In this document: positions 31,746 through 40,798 of the stretch, one piece after another
Layout: each line of letters opens with the position of its first letter
Numbering within the stretch: the stretch's first letter is position 1
Assembly: GCF_036241575.1 (NCBI RefSeq)
Contig: NZ_CP108455.1
Coordinates: 4,277,001-4,341,000, forward strand
DNA length: 64,000 bases
Source of the DNA: Streptomyces sp. NBC_01267
GTDB taxonomy: Bacteria; Actinomycetota; Actinomycetes; Streptomycetales; Streptomycetaceae
Reading direction: 5' to 3'
Translations under genes and position numbers: made by a program
The notes under the pieces: model-generated
Told to the model about the DNA's origin: nothing
What the model saw: the letters and a program-made list of their open reading frames with translations, nothing else
Database searches by the model: none

Positions 31746-34001
31746 TTACCTCCCGTGGCCGTGGTTTCCGCCGATGAAGCCCGGCGGGAACGAGATGCCG
31801 GTGCCCGGCGGGGTGCCGCCGTTGCCCGTGTTGCCGCCGTCGCTGTTGTCGCCACCGGTTCCGCCGTTGTCGTTGCCGTTCCCGTTCCCGTTGCCGCTCG
31901 GGTCGCCGCTGTGGTCACCGGCGTCCTTGCTCTTGCCGCGCGGCACATCGACGGGGTTGAAGGCGGGTGTGTCCGAGGACAGCGCGCCGGTCATCGCCGT
32001 CCGCCAGATGGGACCGGGGAGACAGCCACCGCAGACCTTGTCGTAGTACTGGCCGCCGATGGTGATGTTGGACATCGGGATCTGCTGGGAGCCGTCGCTG
32101 CCGACCCAGACGGCCGTGGACAGGTTCGGCGTGTAGCCGACGAACCACGCGTTCTTGCGCTCGTCGGTGGTACCCGTCTTGCCCGCGTTGTCACGGTCGC
32201 TGAGGCCGGCCTTGGTGCCGGTGCCGTCCTCGACCACGCCCTTGAGCATCTGGTTGACCGTGTCCGCGGTGTGCTGGCTCATCGCCTGGCTGCACTTCGA
32301 CTTCGGTACCGGGATCTGCTTGCCGCCGGGTGCCGTCGCCGACTCGATGGCGATCGGGGAGCAGTACGTCCCCCGGTTGGCGAAGGTGGCGTACACCGAG
32401 GCCATCGCCAGCGGCGTCGACTCCTGGCCACCGAGGGTGGTCGAGGCGACGGCCTGGAGCGGCTTGTTGTTGCCGCGGATGTAGCCGACCTTGTCCGCCA
32501 TGGTGAGCGTCTCGCAGAGGCCGGTCTTCTGCTCCAGCTTTGCGAAGTACGTGTTGATGGACTTGCCGAGGGCACTCGTCATGTCGAAGGTGCCCTTCTC
32601 CGTCGGCAGCTCGTTCCCGACGGACCAGGGGCGGTCGTCGACGGGCTGGTTGCTGCAGCTTCGGAAACTCTCACCGGGCAGCGAGATCTTCGAGTCCGTG
32701 GTGAACGACTGCGCGGGGCTGATGCCCTTCTCCAGCGCCGCCGCCGCGGTGATGGGCTTGAACGTCGAGCCGACCTGGAAGCCGGCGTACGTGCCGCCCA
32801 TCTTGTTGTCGACGGCGAGGTTCAGCACCGTCTCGTGCTTCGACTGGTCCAGGCCGTACGGGCGGGACTGGGCCATCGCCAGGATCCGGCCGGTGCCCGG
32901 CTGGACCTGCACCACCGCGTCCGCGATCTTGTCGGTCTTGTTGACCCGGGAGGTCGCCGCCTGGTTGGAGGCGGCTTGCGCCTTGGGGTCGAGCGTGGTC
33001 TTTATGGTCAGCCCGCCGACTCCCCAGAGCTTCTGCCGGTCGGCTTCGGTCCTGCCGAAGGCGGGGTCGGTGAGGAACACCTTGCGTACGTAGTCGCAGA
33101 AGAAGCCCGCACCCTCGACGGCGGTGATGCAGCCGCTCCGGGGCTGGGTGACCTTCAGCTTGATGGGGGTGCCCATCGCCTTGTCGGCCGCGTCCTGCGA
33201 GATGTCATGGACATCGGCCATGCGCTGCAGCACGGTGTTGCGCCGCTTGGTGGCCTCCTCCATGTCGTTGATCGGGTCGTAGCGGGTCGGTGACTGGACG
33301 AGACCGGCGAGCAGTGCGGACTCGCCGACCGTCAGGTCCTTCGCGGACTTGGAGAAGTAGCGGTGCGACGCGGCCTCGATGCCGTAGGCCTGCTCGCCGA
33401 AGAAGGTGATGTTGAGGTAGTTCTCAAGGATCTTCTTCTTGCCGAGCGACTCCTCGACCTGGATCGCGTACTTCAGCTCGCGGACCTTGCGCCCGAGGCT
33501 CTTCTGCTGGGCCTGGGCGACCTTGGTCGGGTCGTCGCCCGCCTCCTCGACGAAGACGTTCTTGACGTACTGCTGGGTCAGCGTCGACGCGCCCTGGGCG
33601 GCGCCGCCCTCCTGGGCGTTGCGGTTGACCGCGCGCAGCACGCCCTTGAGGTCGACCGCGCCGTGCTCGTAGAACCGGGCGTCCTCGATCGCGACGAGCG
33701 CCTTCTGCATGTACGGCGAGATGTCCTTGAGCTTCACCACCGTGCGGTCGCGCTCGTAGACCGTCGCGATCGGGTCGTTGTTGGCGTCGAGAATCGTGGT
33801 GCGCTGGCTGAGCGGCGGAGTCTTGAGGCTGGCCGGGATCTCGTCGAATCCCTGGACGGTGCCCTTGGCCGCGAGCCCCAGCGCTCCCGCTGCCGGCAGC
33901 GCGATGCCCGCCAGTACAGCTCCGGAGAGCGCTGCGACACCGAGAAATTTGGCGGCCTGCTGGGTCGTCGTGAGACCCCCGCCGGAGCGCTTCTTTGGCA
34001 T
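31746..34001 (-). CDS. Class A penicillin-binding protein (transglycosylase/transpeptidase)
   Basis: 751-residue bifunctional peptidoglycan synthase. A short basic N-terminus is followed by a membrane anchor (FLGVAALSGAVLAGIALPAAGAL). The GT51 domain has the catalytic EDARFYEHGAVD and GASTLTQQYVKN, then ENYLNITFFG. The transpeptidase domain has SxxK (GSTFKPI), SxN (KSINTYFA) and KTG (NAGKTGTTDERKNAWF). The C-terminal ~70 residues are an Asn/Gly-rich disordered tail. It polymerises and cross-links glycan outside the membrane. It is divergent from wblA across a 426-base region, a gene pair I associate with the Streptomyces core. Confidence 0.95.
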   Translation of the reverse strand: MPKKRSGGGLTTTQQAAKFLGVAALSGAVLAGIALPAAGALGLAAKGTVQGFDEIPASLKTPPLSQRTTILDANNDPIATVYERDRTVVKLKDISPYMQKALVAIEDARFYEHGAVDLKGVLRAVNRNAQEGGAAQGASTLTQQYVKNVFVEEAGDDPTKVAQAQQKSLGRKVRELKYAIQVEESLGKKKILENYLNITFFGEQAYGIEAASHRYFSKSAKDLTVGESALLAGLVQSPTRYDPINDMEEATKRRNTVLQRMADVHDISQDAADKAMGTPIKLKVTQPRSGCITAVEGAGFFCDYVRKVFLTDPAFGRTEADRQKLWGVGGLTIKTTLDPKAQAASNQAATSRVNKTDKIADAVVQVQPGTGRILAMAQSRPYGLDQSKHETVLNLAVDNKMGGTYAGFQVGSTFKPITAAAALEKGISPAQSFTTDSKISLPGESFRSCSNQPVDDRPWSVGNELPTEKGTFDMTSALGKSINTYFAKLEQKTGLCETLTMADKVGYIRGNNKPLQAVASTTLGGQESTPLAMASVYATFANRGTYCSPIAIESATAPGGKQIPVPKSKCSQAMSQHTADTVNQMLKGVVEDGTGTKAGLSDRDNAGKTGTTDERKNAWFVGYTPNLSTAVWVGSDGSQQIPMSNITIGGQYYDKVCGGCLPGPIWRTAMTGALSSDTPAFNPVDVPRGKSKDAGDHSGDPSGNGNGNGNDNGGTGGDNSDGGNTGNGGTPPGTGISFPPGFIGGNHGHGR

Positions 34002-34427
34002 GGGGGCAGCCTACGTGGTCGAGAAGAATCAGCGTTGAGGAGAAGCCCTCATTCGCCGGACACGCGGATATGCCTTGGCCTAAGCTGCACCCAACTGTCA
34101 CAGCAGCGCTGTTCGGTATCAAGACCCCCGACACGGATTCACCCTCCCCGAATGGGGTGAATGCATGTCCGAATACGCCCCATGCATCACCTCGCGTCCG
34201 ATGTTGCGCGGGTGAACCGTCCCGGTTTCCCGGGCTTGTTGCTTATGTCCTCGGGTCACTCCGTTGGGTGATCTGCCGCGTACGCATAGTCCGTTCGGGC
34301 CATCCAAGATTGGGCCCGACGGGGGTGTTGCGCTGTGCCCACCTTCCGTAACGTCCTCAACTGGCAGCGGTGAATATGCCGCTGCCGCCGTGGGGGAGCC
34401 TCGAATTCGGGAGAGGACGGCGCCGGG
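34002..34427. promoter_or_regulatory. Divergent regulatory region between PBP and wblA with inverted repeats
   Basis: This 426-base gap has no gene. It contains TTCACCC/GGGTGAA (34138-34144 and 34155-34161) and, overlapping it, TGAATGCATG/CATGCATCA (34158-34167 and 34181-34189). Either could be an operator for the developmental gene wblA or for the PBP gene. The wblA start is preceded by a GGGAGAGGAC stretch near 34410. Confidence 0.45.
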
Positions 34428-34775
34428 ATGGGCTGGGTAACTGACTGGAGTGCGCAGGCAGCCTGCCGCACTACGGATCCGGACGAACTGTTCGTACAAG
34501 GGGCAGCGCAGAACAGGGCCAAGGCGGTGTGCACCGGATGTCCGGTGCGTACGGAGTGCCTGGCCGACGCGCTCGACAACCGCGTCGAATTCGGCGTGTG
34601 GGGTGGCATGACCGAGCGGGAGCGGCGCGCACTGTTGCGCCGGCGCCCCACCGTCACCTCGTGGCGTCGGCTGCTGGAGACCGCGCGCACCGAGTACGAG
34701 CGGAGCTCGGGCATCCTGCCCGCGATCGTCGCGGACGACGAAGCGTTCGAGGAGACGTACGCCGCCGTGGGGTAG
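34428..34775 (+). CDS. wblA: WhiB-like regulator WblA
   Basis: 115-residue Wbl protein that binds a [4Fe-4S] cluster through C13, C35, C38 and C44 (AACRTT, AVCTGCPVRTEC), followed by the turn motif FGVWGGMTERERRALLRRRP. In Streptomyces WblA controls the switch from aerial growth to sporulation and represses antibiotic production. The assignment rests on its length, its C-terminal tail (ILPAIVADDEAFEETYAAVG) and its position between a class A PBP gene and ArsA-like ATPase genes, which I recall as the wblA neighbourhood. Its long upstream region suggests complex control. Confidence 0.93.
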   Translation: MGWVTDWSAQAACRTTDPDELFVQGAAQNRAKAVCTGCPVRTECLADALDNRVEFGVWGGMTERERRALLRRRPTVTSWRRLLETARTEYERSSGILPAIVADDEAFEETYAAVG

Positions 34776-34823
34776 GCCGCTCGCCGCGACAGGCGTGGAG
34801 CGCCCGGGGCGCAAGGAGTGGAC

Positions 34824-36194
34824 TCAGGCCGGGGAACGACCGGTCGCGAGGCGATCACCGATGGTCCGAAGCCCCGCGAGGTCGTGCACATCGCCGGGCA
34901 GGGCAGCCACTTCCACCACCGGTACTTCGGGGTGGAGCGCGGTGAAACGATCGCGCGTCCGCTGTTCGCGCGCGAGCACCTGCATCCGCTCGGCGTGCAG
35001 GCGCAGCAGCCCCGCGGTCAGCGCGTCGACGCCGGGCTCCGGTGGGGCGGGCTCCGATGTCCCGGCAGTGGCCGCGGATGAGGTGTCGGGGGAGGCCCCG
35101 ACGGGTTTCGGCAGAGCTTTCGACTCGGGTTCCGGCAGAGGTGTGGACAGCGATTTCGTCAGAGGCTTCGCAAGGGGTGTCTCGGCGGGCTCGGGAGAGG
35201 TGACCGTGGAGTCACGAACTCCTTCATTCCCGGCCTCCTGATCCACAATGCGACTGTCGTCAAGATTTTCCGCAGCGGCCAGCGCCCGCTCGGCCGAGAG
35301 CCGGGCGGCGCCGCTGCCGTGCACCCTGTTGAGTACGAGACCGGCCAGCGGCATGCCCTCGGAGGCCAGCCGCTCCACGAAGTACGCGGCCTCGCGCAGC
35401 GCGTCCCGTTCCGGGGCCGCGACCACCAGGAACGCGGTGCCGGGCGCCTGGAGCAGCCGGTACGTCGCGTCGGCGCGGGTGCGGAAACCGCCGAACATGG
35501 TGTCCATCGCGGTCACGAAGGTCTGTACGTCGCGCAGGAACTGACCGCCGAGCAGTTTGCCGAGCGTCCCGGTCATCATCGACATGCCGACGTTGAGGAA
35601 CTTCATCCCGGCCCGGCCACCGACCTTCGCCGGAGCCATCAGCAGCCGGATGAACTTGCCGTCCAGGAACGACCCGAGGCGCTTCGGCGCGTCCAGGAAG
35701 TCCAGCGCGGAGCGCGACGGCGGGGTGTCCACGATGATCAGGTCCCACTCGTCGCGGGCCCGCAGCTGGCCGAGCTTCTCCATCGCCATGTACTCCTGCG
35801 TGCCGGCGAAGCCCGCGGAGAGCGACTGGTAGAAGGGGTTGTTCAGGATCGCGCGGGCCCGTTCACCGTCCGCGTGCGCCTCGACGATCTCGTCGAAGGT
35901 CCGCTTCATGTCCAGCATCATGGCGTGCAGCGCGCCGTCGCCGGTGGCCTTCACGCCCTCCACCCGGCGCGGGATGTTGTCCAGCGAGTCGATGCCCATG
36001 GACTGGGCGAGCCTGCGCGCCGGGTCGATGGTGAGGACGACCGCCCTCCGGCCGCGCTCGGCGGCCCGTACGCCCAGGGCGGCGGCGGTCGTGGTCTTGC
36101 CGACGCCGCCGGAGCCGCAGCACACGATGATGCGGGTGGCCGGGTCGTCGAGCAGGGGGTCGATGTCGAGCGGGGGCACGGGGTCCAGGGTCAT
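34824..36194 (-). CDS. ArsA/GET3-like ATPase
   Basis: 456-residue P-loop ATPase of the anion-transporting ATPase family. It shows IIVCCGSGGVGKTTTAAALG (deviant Walker A), VLTIDPARRLAQSMGID (switch I), LIIVDTPPSRSALDFL (switch II region) and AGLVLNRVHGSG. A Pro/Glu/Ser-rich insertion of about 60 residues near 330-390 (LAKPLTKSLSTPLPEPE) is probably disordered. There is no arsenic operon here. In Streptomyces this gene sits beside wblA with a second ATPase, to which it is coupled by a four-base overlap (36191-36194). Likely client or membrane-protein targeting ATPase; exact role unknown. Confidence 0.88.
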   Translation of the reverse strand: MTLDPVPPLDIDPLLDDPATRIIVCCGSGGVGKTTTAAALGVRAAERGRRAVVLTIDPARRLAQSMGIDSLDNIPRRVEGVKATGDGALHAMMLDMKRTFDEIVEAHADGERARAILNNPFYQSLSAGFAGTQEYMAMEKLGQLRARDEWDLIIVDTPPSRSALDFLDAPKRLGSFLDGKFIRLLMAPAKVGGRAGMKFLNVGMSMMTGTLGKLLGGQFLRDVQTFVTAMDTMFGGFRTRADATYRLLQAPGTAFLVVAAPERDALREAAYFVERLASEGMPLAGLVLNRVHGSGAARLSAERALAAAENLDDSRIVDQEAGNEGVRDSTVTSPEPAETPLAKPLTKSLSTPLPEPESKALPKPVGASPDTSSAATAGTSEPAPPEPGVDALTAGLLRLHAERMQVLAREQRTRDRFTALHPEVPVVEVAALPGDVHDLAGLRTIGDRLATGRSPA

Positions 36195-37150
36195 GACGTC
36201 GTGTGCCTCCGCAGTTCCGTCGCCAGTTGGTACAGCCCGGCCAGGTCCATTCCCTCGCCCAGCAGCGGGAGTTCATAGGTGGGGAGCTCCAACGCGGCCA
36301 GTACGGCGCGCTGTTCGCGCTCCAGCTCGACCCGCTCCGCGTGGTCGACGGCCTCGGCGAGCAGAGGCGTGACCAGTTTCGCCGAGCCGCTGATGCCCGC
36401 CCGGGTGAGCGCCTTGGCGACCTCCTTGCGGCGGTCGCCCGACACGGTCCGTACGGCCTGCTCGTCCAGCAGCGCGGGGCGGACCATGTTCACGATGACG
36501 TTCCCCACGGGCAGGTCGGCGGCGCGCAGTTCGGCGATGCCGTCGGCGGTCTCCTGCACCGGCATCTCCTCCAGCAGCGTCACCAGGTGCACCGCCGTCT
36601 CGGGAGACTTCAGGACCCGCATCACGGCCTGGGCCTGGTTGTGTATGGGCCCTATCTTCGCCAGCCCGGCGACCTCGTCGTTGACGTTGAGGAACCGGGT
36701 GATGCGGCCGGTGGGCGGTGCGTCCATGACGATGTGGTCGTACGCGAAACGGCCTTGCCTGTCCTTGCGGCGCACGGCTTCGCAGGCCTTGCCGGTGAGG
36801 AGCACGTCCCGTACGCCCGGGGCGATGGTCGTGGCGAAGTCGATCGCGCCGAGCTTCTTCAGGGCCCGGCCCGCGCTGCCCAGTTTGTAGAACATCTGGA
36901 GGTAGTCGAGCAGGGCGCGTTCGGCATCTATCGCCAGGGCGTACACCTCCCCGCCGCCCGGGGCCACCGCGATCTTCCGCTCCTCGTACGGGAATGCCTC
37001 CGTCTCGAAGAGCTGGGCGATGCCCTGTCTGCCCTCGACCTCCACGAGGAGCGTGCGCTTGCCCTCCGTCGCGAGGGCGAGCGCGAGTGCGGCGGCGACC
37101 GTGGTCTTTCCGGTCCCGCCCTTGCCGCTCACGACCTGAAGCCTGCTCAC
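36191..37150 (-). CDS. ArsA/GET3-like ATPase, partner
   Basis: 319-residue ATPase of the same family as its downstream neighbour. It shows VVSGKGGTGKTTVAAALALA (deviant Walker A) at the N-terminus, TLLVEVEGRQGIAQLFE (switch I), YDHIVMDAPPTGRITRFL and VIVNMVRPALL. GTG/ATG choice: 37150 places the P-loop at residue 9, as usual. First gene of the two-gene operon. The two proteins probably form a heterodimer, by analogy with the two halves of ArsA. Confidence 0.88.
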   Translation of the reverse strand: MSRLQVVSGKGGTGKTTVAAALALALATEGKRTLLVEVEGRQGIAQLFETEAFPYEERKIAVAPGGGEVYALAIDAERALLDYLQMFYKLGSAGRALKKLGAIDFATTIAPGVRDVLLTGKACEAVRRKDRQGRFAYDHIVMDAPPTGRITRFLNVNDEVAGLAKIGPIHNQAQAVMRVLKSPETAVHLVTLLEEMPVQETADGIAELRAADLPVGNVIVNMVRPALLDEQAVRTVSGDRRKEVAKALTRAGISGSAKLVTPLLAEAVDHAERVELEREQRAVLAALELPTYELPLLGEGMDLAGLYQLATELRRHTTS

Positions 37151-37221
37151 GTATTCGAGCCTAACCAGTCGGGTGCGGTACTACGCCGGAGGCTGTCGGT
37201 GACAGCGACTACAGTCGCCGT

Positions 37222-37383
37222 ATGGCCAAATGGGAATACGCGACTGTGCCGCTTCTGGTGCACGCGACGAAGCAGATTCTGGACACCTGGGGCGAGGACG
37301 GCTGGGAGCTCGTCCAGGTCGTGCCGGGACCGAACAACCCCGAGCAGCTGGTGGCGTACCTCAAGCGCGAGAAGTCCGCATGA
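37222..37383 (+). CDS. Small DUF4177-type protein
   Basis: 53 residues: MAKWEYATVPLLVHATKQIL, then DTWGEDGWELVQVVPGPN and a lysine-rich end. The WEY...GWELV pattern is typical of DUF4177-like small proteins of unknown function. ATG 37222 follows a short leader after the divergent ATPase gene. Its stop overlaps the start of the RidA-like gene (ATGA at 37380-37383), so they are co-translated. Confidence 0.85.
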   Translation: MAKWEYATVPLLVHATKQILDTWGEDGWELVQVVPGPNNPEQLVAYLKREKSA

Positions 37384-37847
37384 GCGGGGTCGTCGAGGCG
37401 CGGCTGACCGAGCTGGGGCTGACGCTGCCCGCAGTCGTGCCGCCGCTGGCCTCGTACCAGCCGGCCGTGCAGTCCGGGGTGTACGTGTACACGGCGGGCC
37501 AGCTCCCGATGGTGGAGGGCAAGCTGCCGCTGGTCGGGAAGGTCGGCGCGGAGGTCACGGCGGAGGACGCCCACGACCTCGCGCGGACCTGCGCGCTGAA
37601 CGCGCTGGCCGCGGTGAAGTCGGTCGTCGGTGACCTGGACCGCATCGAGCGCGTCGTGAAGGTGGTCGGATTCGTGGCCTCGGCCCCGGACTTCACCGGC
37701 CAGCCGGGCGTGCTGAACGGCGCGAGCGAGCTGCTGGGCGAGGTGCTCGGCGACCGCGGGGTGCACGCGCGGAGCGCGGTGGGCGTCGCGGTGCTTCCGC
37801 TGGACGCACCGGTCGAGGTGGAGATCCAGGTCGAGCTGCGGGCGTAG
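37380..37847 (+). CDS. RidA (YjgF/YER057c/UK114) family protein
   Basis: 155 residues. RidA proteins hydrolyse reactive enamine/imine intermediates from PLP enzymes. The N-terminal VVEARLTELGLTLPAVVPPL and the long form with SGVYVYTAGQLPMVEGKLPL and ALNALAAVKSVVGDLDRIERVV place it in the longer YjgH/YoaB-like branch. The C-terminus is RSAVGVAVLPLDAPVEVEIQ, with a leucine where classical RidA has an Arg-containing motif, so enamine activity is uncertain. Coupled to the DUF4177-like gene. Confidence 0.87.
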   Translation: MSGVVEARLTELGLTLPAVVPPLASYQPAVQSGVYVYTAGQLPMVEGKLPLVGKVGAEVTAEDAHDLARTCALNALAAVKSVVGDLDRIERVVKVVGFVASAPDFTGQPGVLNGASELLGEVLGDRGVHARSAVGVAVLPLDAPVEVEIQVELRA

Positions 37848-38034
37848 GGGCGGGCGGGGCTGGGGCAGGCGCCCCGTCCCGCACTCTCCGACGGGACCGA
37901 CGGACGGGCGTTCCTGACGTCCCGTTCTTCCCGACGGGCACGGTTCCGGGCGTCCGCCCTTCCTGACGCTCTCCGGGGCGGCCCGGTCCGGCGCCCCTCT
38001 CGAACATCACGGCGGGAGCGGCTAGCCTCCGCCC

Positions 38035-38922
38035 ATGTCCAATGGTCAGTGGTACCCGCCGGAATGGCCCGACCGCATCCGCGCCCTGGCATCCGGCGAG
38101 CTCACCGCCGTGGAACCCCGCCGGGCCGCCACCGTCATGCTCCTGCGGGACGGGCGGGCGGACACAGCGGCGGACGGGCGCCCCGCCGTGCACATGCTCC
38201 GCAGACGTACCTCCATGGCCTTCGCGGGTGGCGCCTACGCCTACCCCGGCGGCGGCGTGGACCCCCGCGACGACGACCGGCCGGTCGGCTGGGCCGGGCC
38301 CGCCCGCGAGGAGTGGGGCACACGGCTCGGGGTCGACGCGGCCTCGGCCCAGGCCATCGTCTGCGCGGCCGTCCGCGAGACGTACGAGGAGGCGGGCGTG
38401 CTCCTCGCCGGGGAGACCGGCACCACCGTGGTCGGCGACCTCTCCGGCGACGACTGGGAGGCCGACCGCGCGGCGCTCGTCGCCCGCGATCTCTCCTTCG
38501 CGGACTTCCTGGACCGCCGCGGGCTGGTGCTGCGCTCCGATCTGCTGGGCGCGTGGGCGCGCTGGATCACGCCGGAGTTCGAGCCGAAGCGGTACGACAC
38601 CTGGTTCTTCGTGGCCGCGCTGCCCGCCGGGCAGCGGACGCGCAACGCCTCCACCGAGGCGGACCGCACGGTGTGGATCCGGCCCGCGGAGGCTGCCGGC
38701 CGGTACGACAAGGGGGAGCTGCTGATGATGCCCCCGACGATCTCGACCCTCCGCTCCCTGCAGCCGTACGCGACCGTGGCCGAGGCGCTGGCGGGCGCGG
38801 CCACGCAGGACCTCACGCCGGTACTGGCGCGGGCGCGCCTGGACGCCGGTGAGCTGGTGCTGAGCTGGCCGGGCCATGATGAGTTCACCCGCCGGCTGCC
38901 GGCGTCGGGAGCCCCGCAGTGA
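38035..38922 (+). CDS. Nudix hydrolase
   Basis: 295-residue Nudix protein. The box is split by a long insertion: YPGGGVDPRDDDRPVG at about residue 65, then VCAAVRETYEEAGVLLAG at about 110 (REx2-3EEAG core REtyEEaG). It resembles the NUDT19-like group acting on CoA or nucleotide diphosphates. It begins MSNGQWYPPEWPDRIRAL; the ATG at 38035 is the only sensible start. Same strand as the MBL hydrolase downstream (124-base gap). Confidence 0.87.
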   Translation: MSNGQWYPPEWPDRIRALASGELTAVEPRRAATVMLLRDGRADTAADGRPAVHMLRRRTSMAFAGGAYAYPGGGVDPRDDDRPVGWAGPAREEWGTRLGVDAASAQAIVCAAVRETYEEAGVLLAGETGTTVVGDLSGDDWEADRAALVARDLSFADFLDRRGLVLRSDLLGAWARWITPEFEPKRYDTWFFVAALPAGQRTRNASTEADRTVWIRPAEAAGRYDKGELLMMPPTISTLRSLQPYATVAEALAGAATQDLTPVLARARLDAGELVLSWPGHDEFTRRLPASGAPQ

Positions 38923-39045
38923 CGGCGCGGTCCTCGTGACGACATTCCCCGGGACGGCCGGGACCCCGATGGCCGGGACCCCGGCAGCAGGAGCCCGGAC
39001 GGCAAGGCGGCCGAAGGCAACGGCCCGTACGACAGGAGCCCCCGC

Positions 39046-39876
39046 GTGAGCGACGCAGCAGCCCTCCCCGGCCAGCCGAGGGGCGGTGTCCTGTCCGGGC
39101 CGGCCACTCCCCGCGCGGTCAACGTCCTCGCGCCCAACGCCTCCGCGATGACCCTCGACGGCACGAACACCTGGATCGTCTCCGAGCCGGACTCGGACCT
39201 GGCCGTCGTCATCGACCCCGGTCCGCTCGACGACGTACATCTGCGGGCCGTGATCGCCGCCGCCGAGAGCTCGGGGAAGCGGGTCGCGCTGACCCTGCTG
39301 ACTCACGGGCACCCGGACCACGCCGAGGGTGCGGCACGGTTCGCCGAGCTGACGCGTACGGACGTACGGGCGCTGGACCCCGCGCTGCGGCTCGGCGACG
39401 AGGGGCTCGGCACGGGGGACGTCATCACCACCGGCGGCCTGGAGCTGTGGGTCGTACCGACGCCCGGCCACACCGCGGACTCGCTCTGCTTCCACCTCCC
39501 GGCCGACCGGGCGGTCCTGACCGGTGACACGGTCCTCGGCCGCGGTACGACCGTGGTCGCGCACCCGGACGGGCGGCTCGGCGACTACCTGGACTCGCTG
39601 CGGCGGCTGCGCTCGCTGACGGTGGACGACGGGGTGCGGACGGTGCTGCCGGGCCACGGGCCGGTACTGGAGGACGCGCAGGGCGCCATCGACTTCTACC
39701 TCGCGCACCGCGCCCACCGGCTCGCCCAGGTGGAGACGGCCGTCGAGAACGGCCTCACGACGGCGCCGGAGGTCGTGGCGCAGGTGTACGCGGACGTCGA
39801 CCGCTCACTGTGGCCCGCGGCGGAACTCTCGGTGCGGGCACAGCTGGAGTACCTGCGGGAGCACGGGCTGATCTGA
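39046..39876 (+). CDS. MBL-fold metallohydrolase
   Basis: 276-residue metallo-beta-lactamase-fold hydrolase. Zinc motif LTHGHPDHAEGAARF (HxHxDH) lies near residue 87, with later ligands in PTPGHTADSLCFH, LTGDTVLGRG and VLPGHGPVLED. This LACTB2/glyoxalase II-like group includes RNases and thioester hydrolases. GTG 39046 is preceded by AGGAG eight bases upstream. The C-terminal winged-helix-like tail (AQVYADVDRSLWPAAELSVRAQLEYL) is typical of the LACTB2 branch. Followed by a shared terminator with crp. Confidence 0.9.
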   Translation: MSDAAALPGQPRGGVLSGPATPRAVNVLAPNASAMTLDGTNTWIVSEPDSDLAVVIDPGPLDDVHLRAVIAAAESSGKRVALTLLTHGHPDHAEGAARFAELTRTDVRALDPALRLGDEGLGTGDVITTGGLELWVVPTPGHTADSLCFHLPADRAVLTGDTVLGRGTTVVAHPDGRLGDYLDSLRRLRSLTVDDGVRTVLPGHGPVLEDAQGAIDFYLAHRAHRLAQVETAVENGLTTAPEVVAQVYADVDRSLWPAAELSVRAQLEYLREHGLI

Positions 39877-39882
39877 GCACGC

Positions 39883-39920
39883 GAAGGGGGCGCCCCGCCG
39901 ACCGGCAGGACGCCCCCTTC
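39883..39920. terminator. Hairpin terminator between the MBL and crp genes
   Basis: GAAGGGGGCG and CGCCCCCTTC (39883-39892 and 39911-39920) form a perfect 10-base stem between convergent genes. It can serve both strands. Confidence 0.75.
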
Positions 39921-39939
39921 ACAGCTGTACGGGCAGGAG

Positions 39940-40614
39940 CTAGCGGGACCGCTTGGCGAGGCGCTCCACGTCCAGCAGGATCACCGCACGGGCCTCCAGG
40001 CGCAGCCAGCCGCGTCCCGCGAAGTCCGCCAGGGCCTTGTTGACCGTCTCGCGGGAGGCGCCGACCAGCTGGGCCAGCTCCTCCTGGGTGAGGTCGTGAA
40101 CGACGTGGATGCCCTCCTCCGACTGCACACCGAAGCGGCGCGACAGGTCGAGGAGCGCACGGGCGACCCGGCCGGGTACGTCCGAGAAGACCAGGTCGGA
40201 CATCTGGTCGTTGGTCTTGCGCAGGCGGCGGGCGACGGCACGCAGCAGGGCCGTGGCCACCTCGGGGCGGACGTTCAGCCAGGGCTGGAGGTCGCCGTGG
40301 CCCAGACCGAGGAGCTTCACCTCGGTGAGCGCGGACGCCGTGGCCGTACGGGGGCCCGGGTCGAAGAGGGACAGCTCTCCGATGAGCTCGCCGGGGCCGA
40401 GCACCGCCAGCATGTTCTCGCGGCCGTCGGGGGAGGTGCGGTGCAGCTTCACCTTGCCCTCGGTGACCACATAGAGGCGGTCGCCGGGGTCGCCCTCGTG
40501 GAAGAGGGCGTCGCCACGGGCGAGCGTCACCTCACTCATCGAGGCGCGCAGCTCAGCGGCCTGCTCGTCATCGAGCGCCGCGAAGAGCGGGGCGCGCCGC
40601 AGAACGTCGTCCAC
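39940..40614 (-). CDS. crp: Crp/Fnr-family global regulator Crp
   Basis: 224 residues. The N-terminal cyclic-nucleotide-binding domain has GDPGDRLYVVTEGKVKLHR and GELIGELSLFDPGPRTATA (the PRTATA phosphate-binding cassette). A dimerisation helix follows, then the C-terminal winged helix LTQEELAQLVGASRETVNKA. This is Streptomyces Crp, a cAMP-responsive regulator of germination, development and antibiotic production. It is divergent from the endonuclease III gene across 184 bases containing a likely Crp site, which suggests autoregulation. Confidence 0.94.
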   Translation of the reverse strand: MDDVLRRAPLFAALDDEQAAELRASMSEVTLARGDALFHEGDPGDRLYVVTEGKVKLHRTSPDGRENMLAVLGPGELIGELSLFDPGPRTATASALTEVKLLGLGHGDLQPWLNVRPEVATALLRAVARRLRKTNDQMSDLVFSDVPGRVARALLDLSRRFGVQSEEGIHVVHDLTQEELAQLVGASRETVNKALADFAGRGWLRLEARAVILLDVERLAKRSR

Positions 40615-40680
40615 GAGTTCTCTCCTTGTCGACCTGCTCAGGGGACCGGCTGGACCCCATCATGCCGGACGGGTAAATCA

Positions 40681-40694
40681 GTGTGATCAGTCAC
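40681..40694. promoter_or_regulatory. Putative Crp binding site
   Basis: GTGTGATCAGTCAC fits GTG-N6-GNCAC, the Streptomyces Crp pattern I recall, and contains the near-palindrome TGTGATCAGTCACA. It lies 67 bases upstream of the crp start and about 105 bases upstream of nth, in their shared promoter region. Confidence 0.6.
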
Positions 40695-40798
40695 AAGTTT
40701 GACGCACCGGGGTCCAGGCTTGTGCGGGAGGGGGCCGATTGGGTTGGTGATTGGCTGTGACCGGGGTGGATGTCGGTGCCGGGCTCTAGGCTGGCCGG

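Noticed and set aside
31536..33293. 585-codon plus-strand frame opposite the PBP gene
   Set aside because: The PBP motifs on the other strand are intact and conserved; this frame is Arg/Val/Gly-rich filler.
34824..37150. Arsenite efflux system
   Set aside because: The ATPases are ArsA-like, but arsB, arsC and arsR are absent and the wblA neighbourhood is a core locus.
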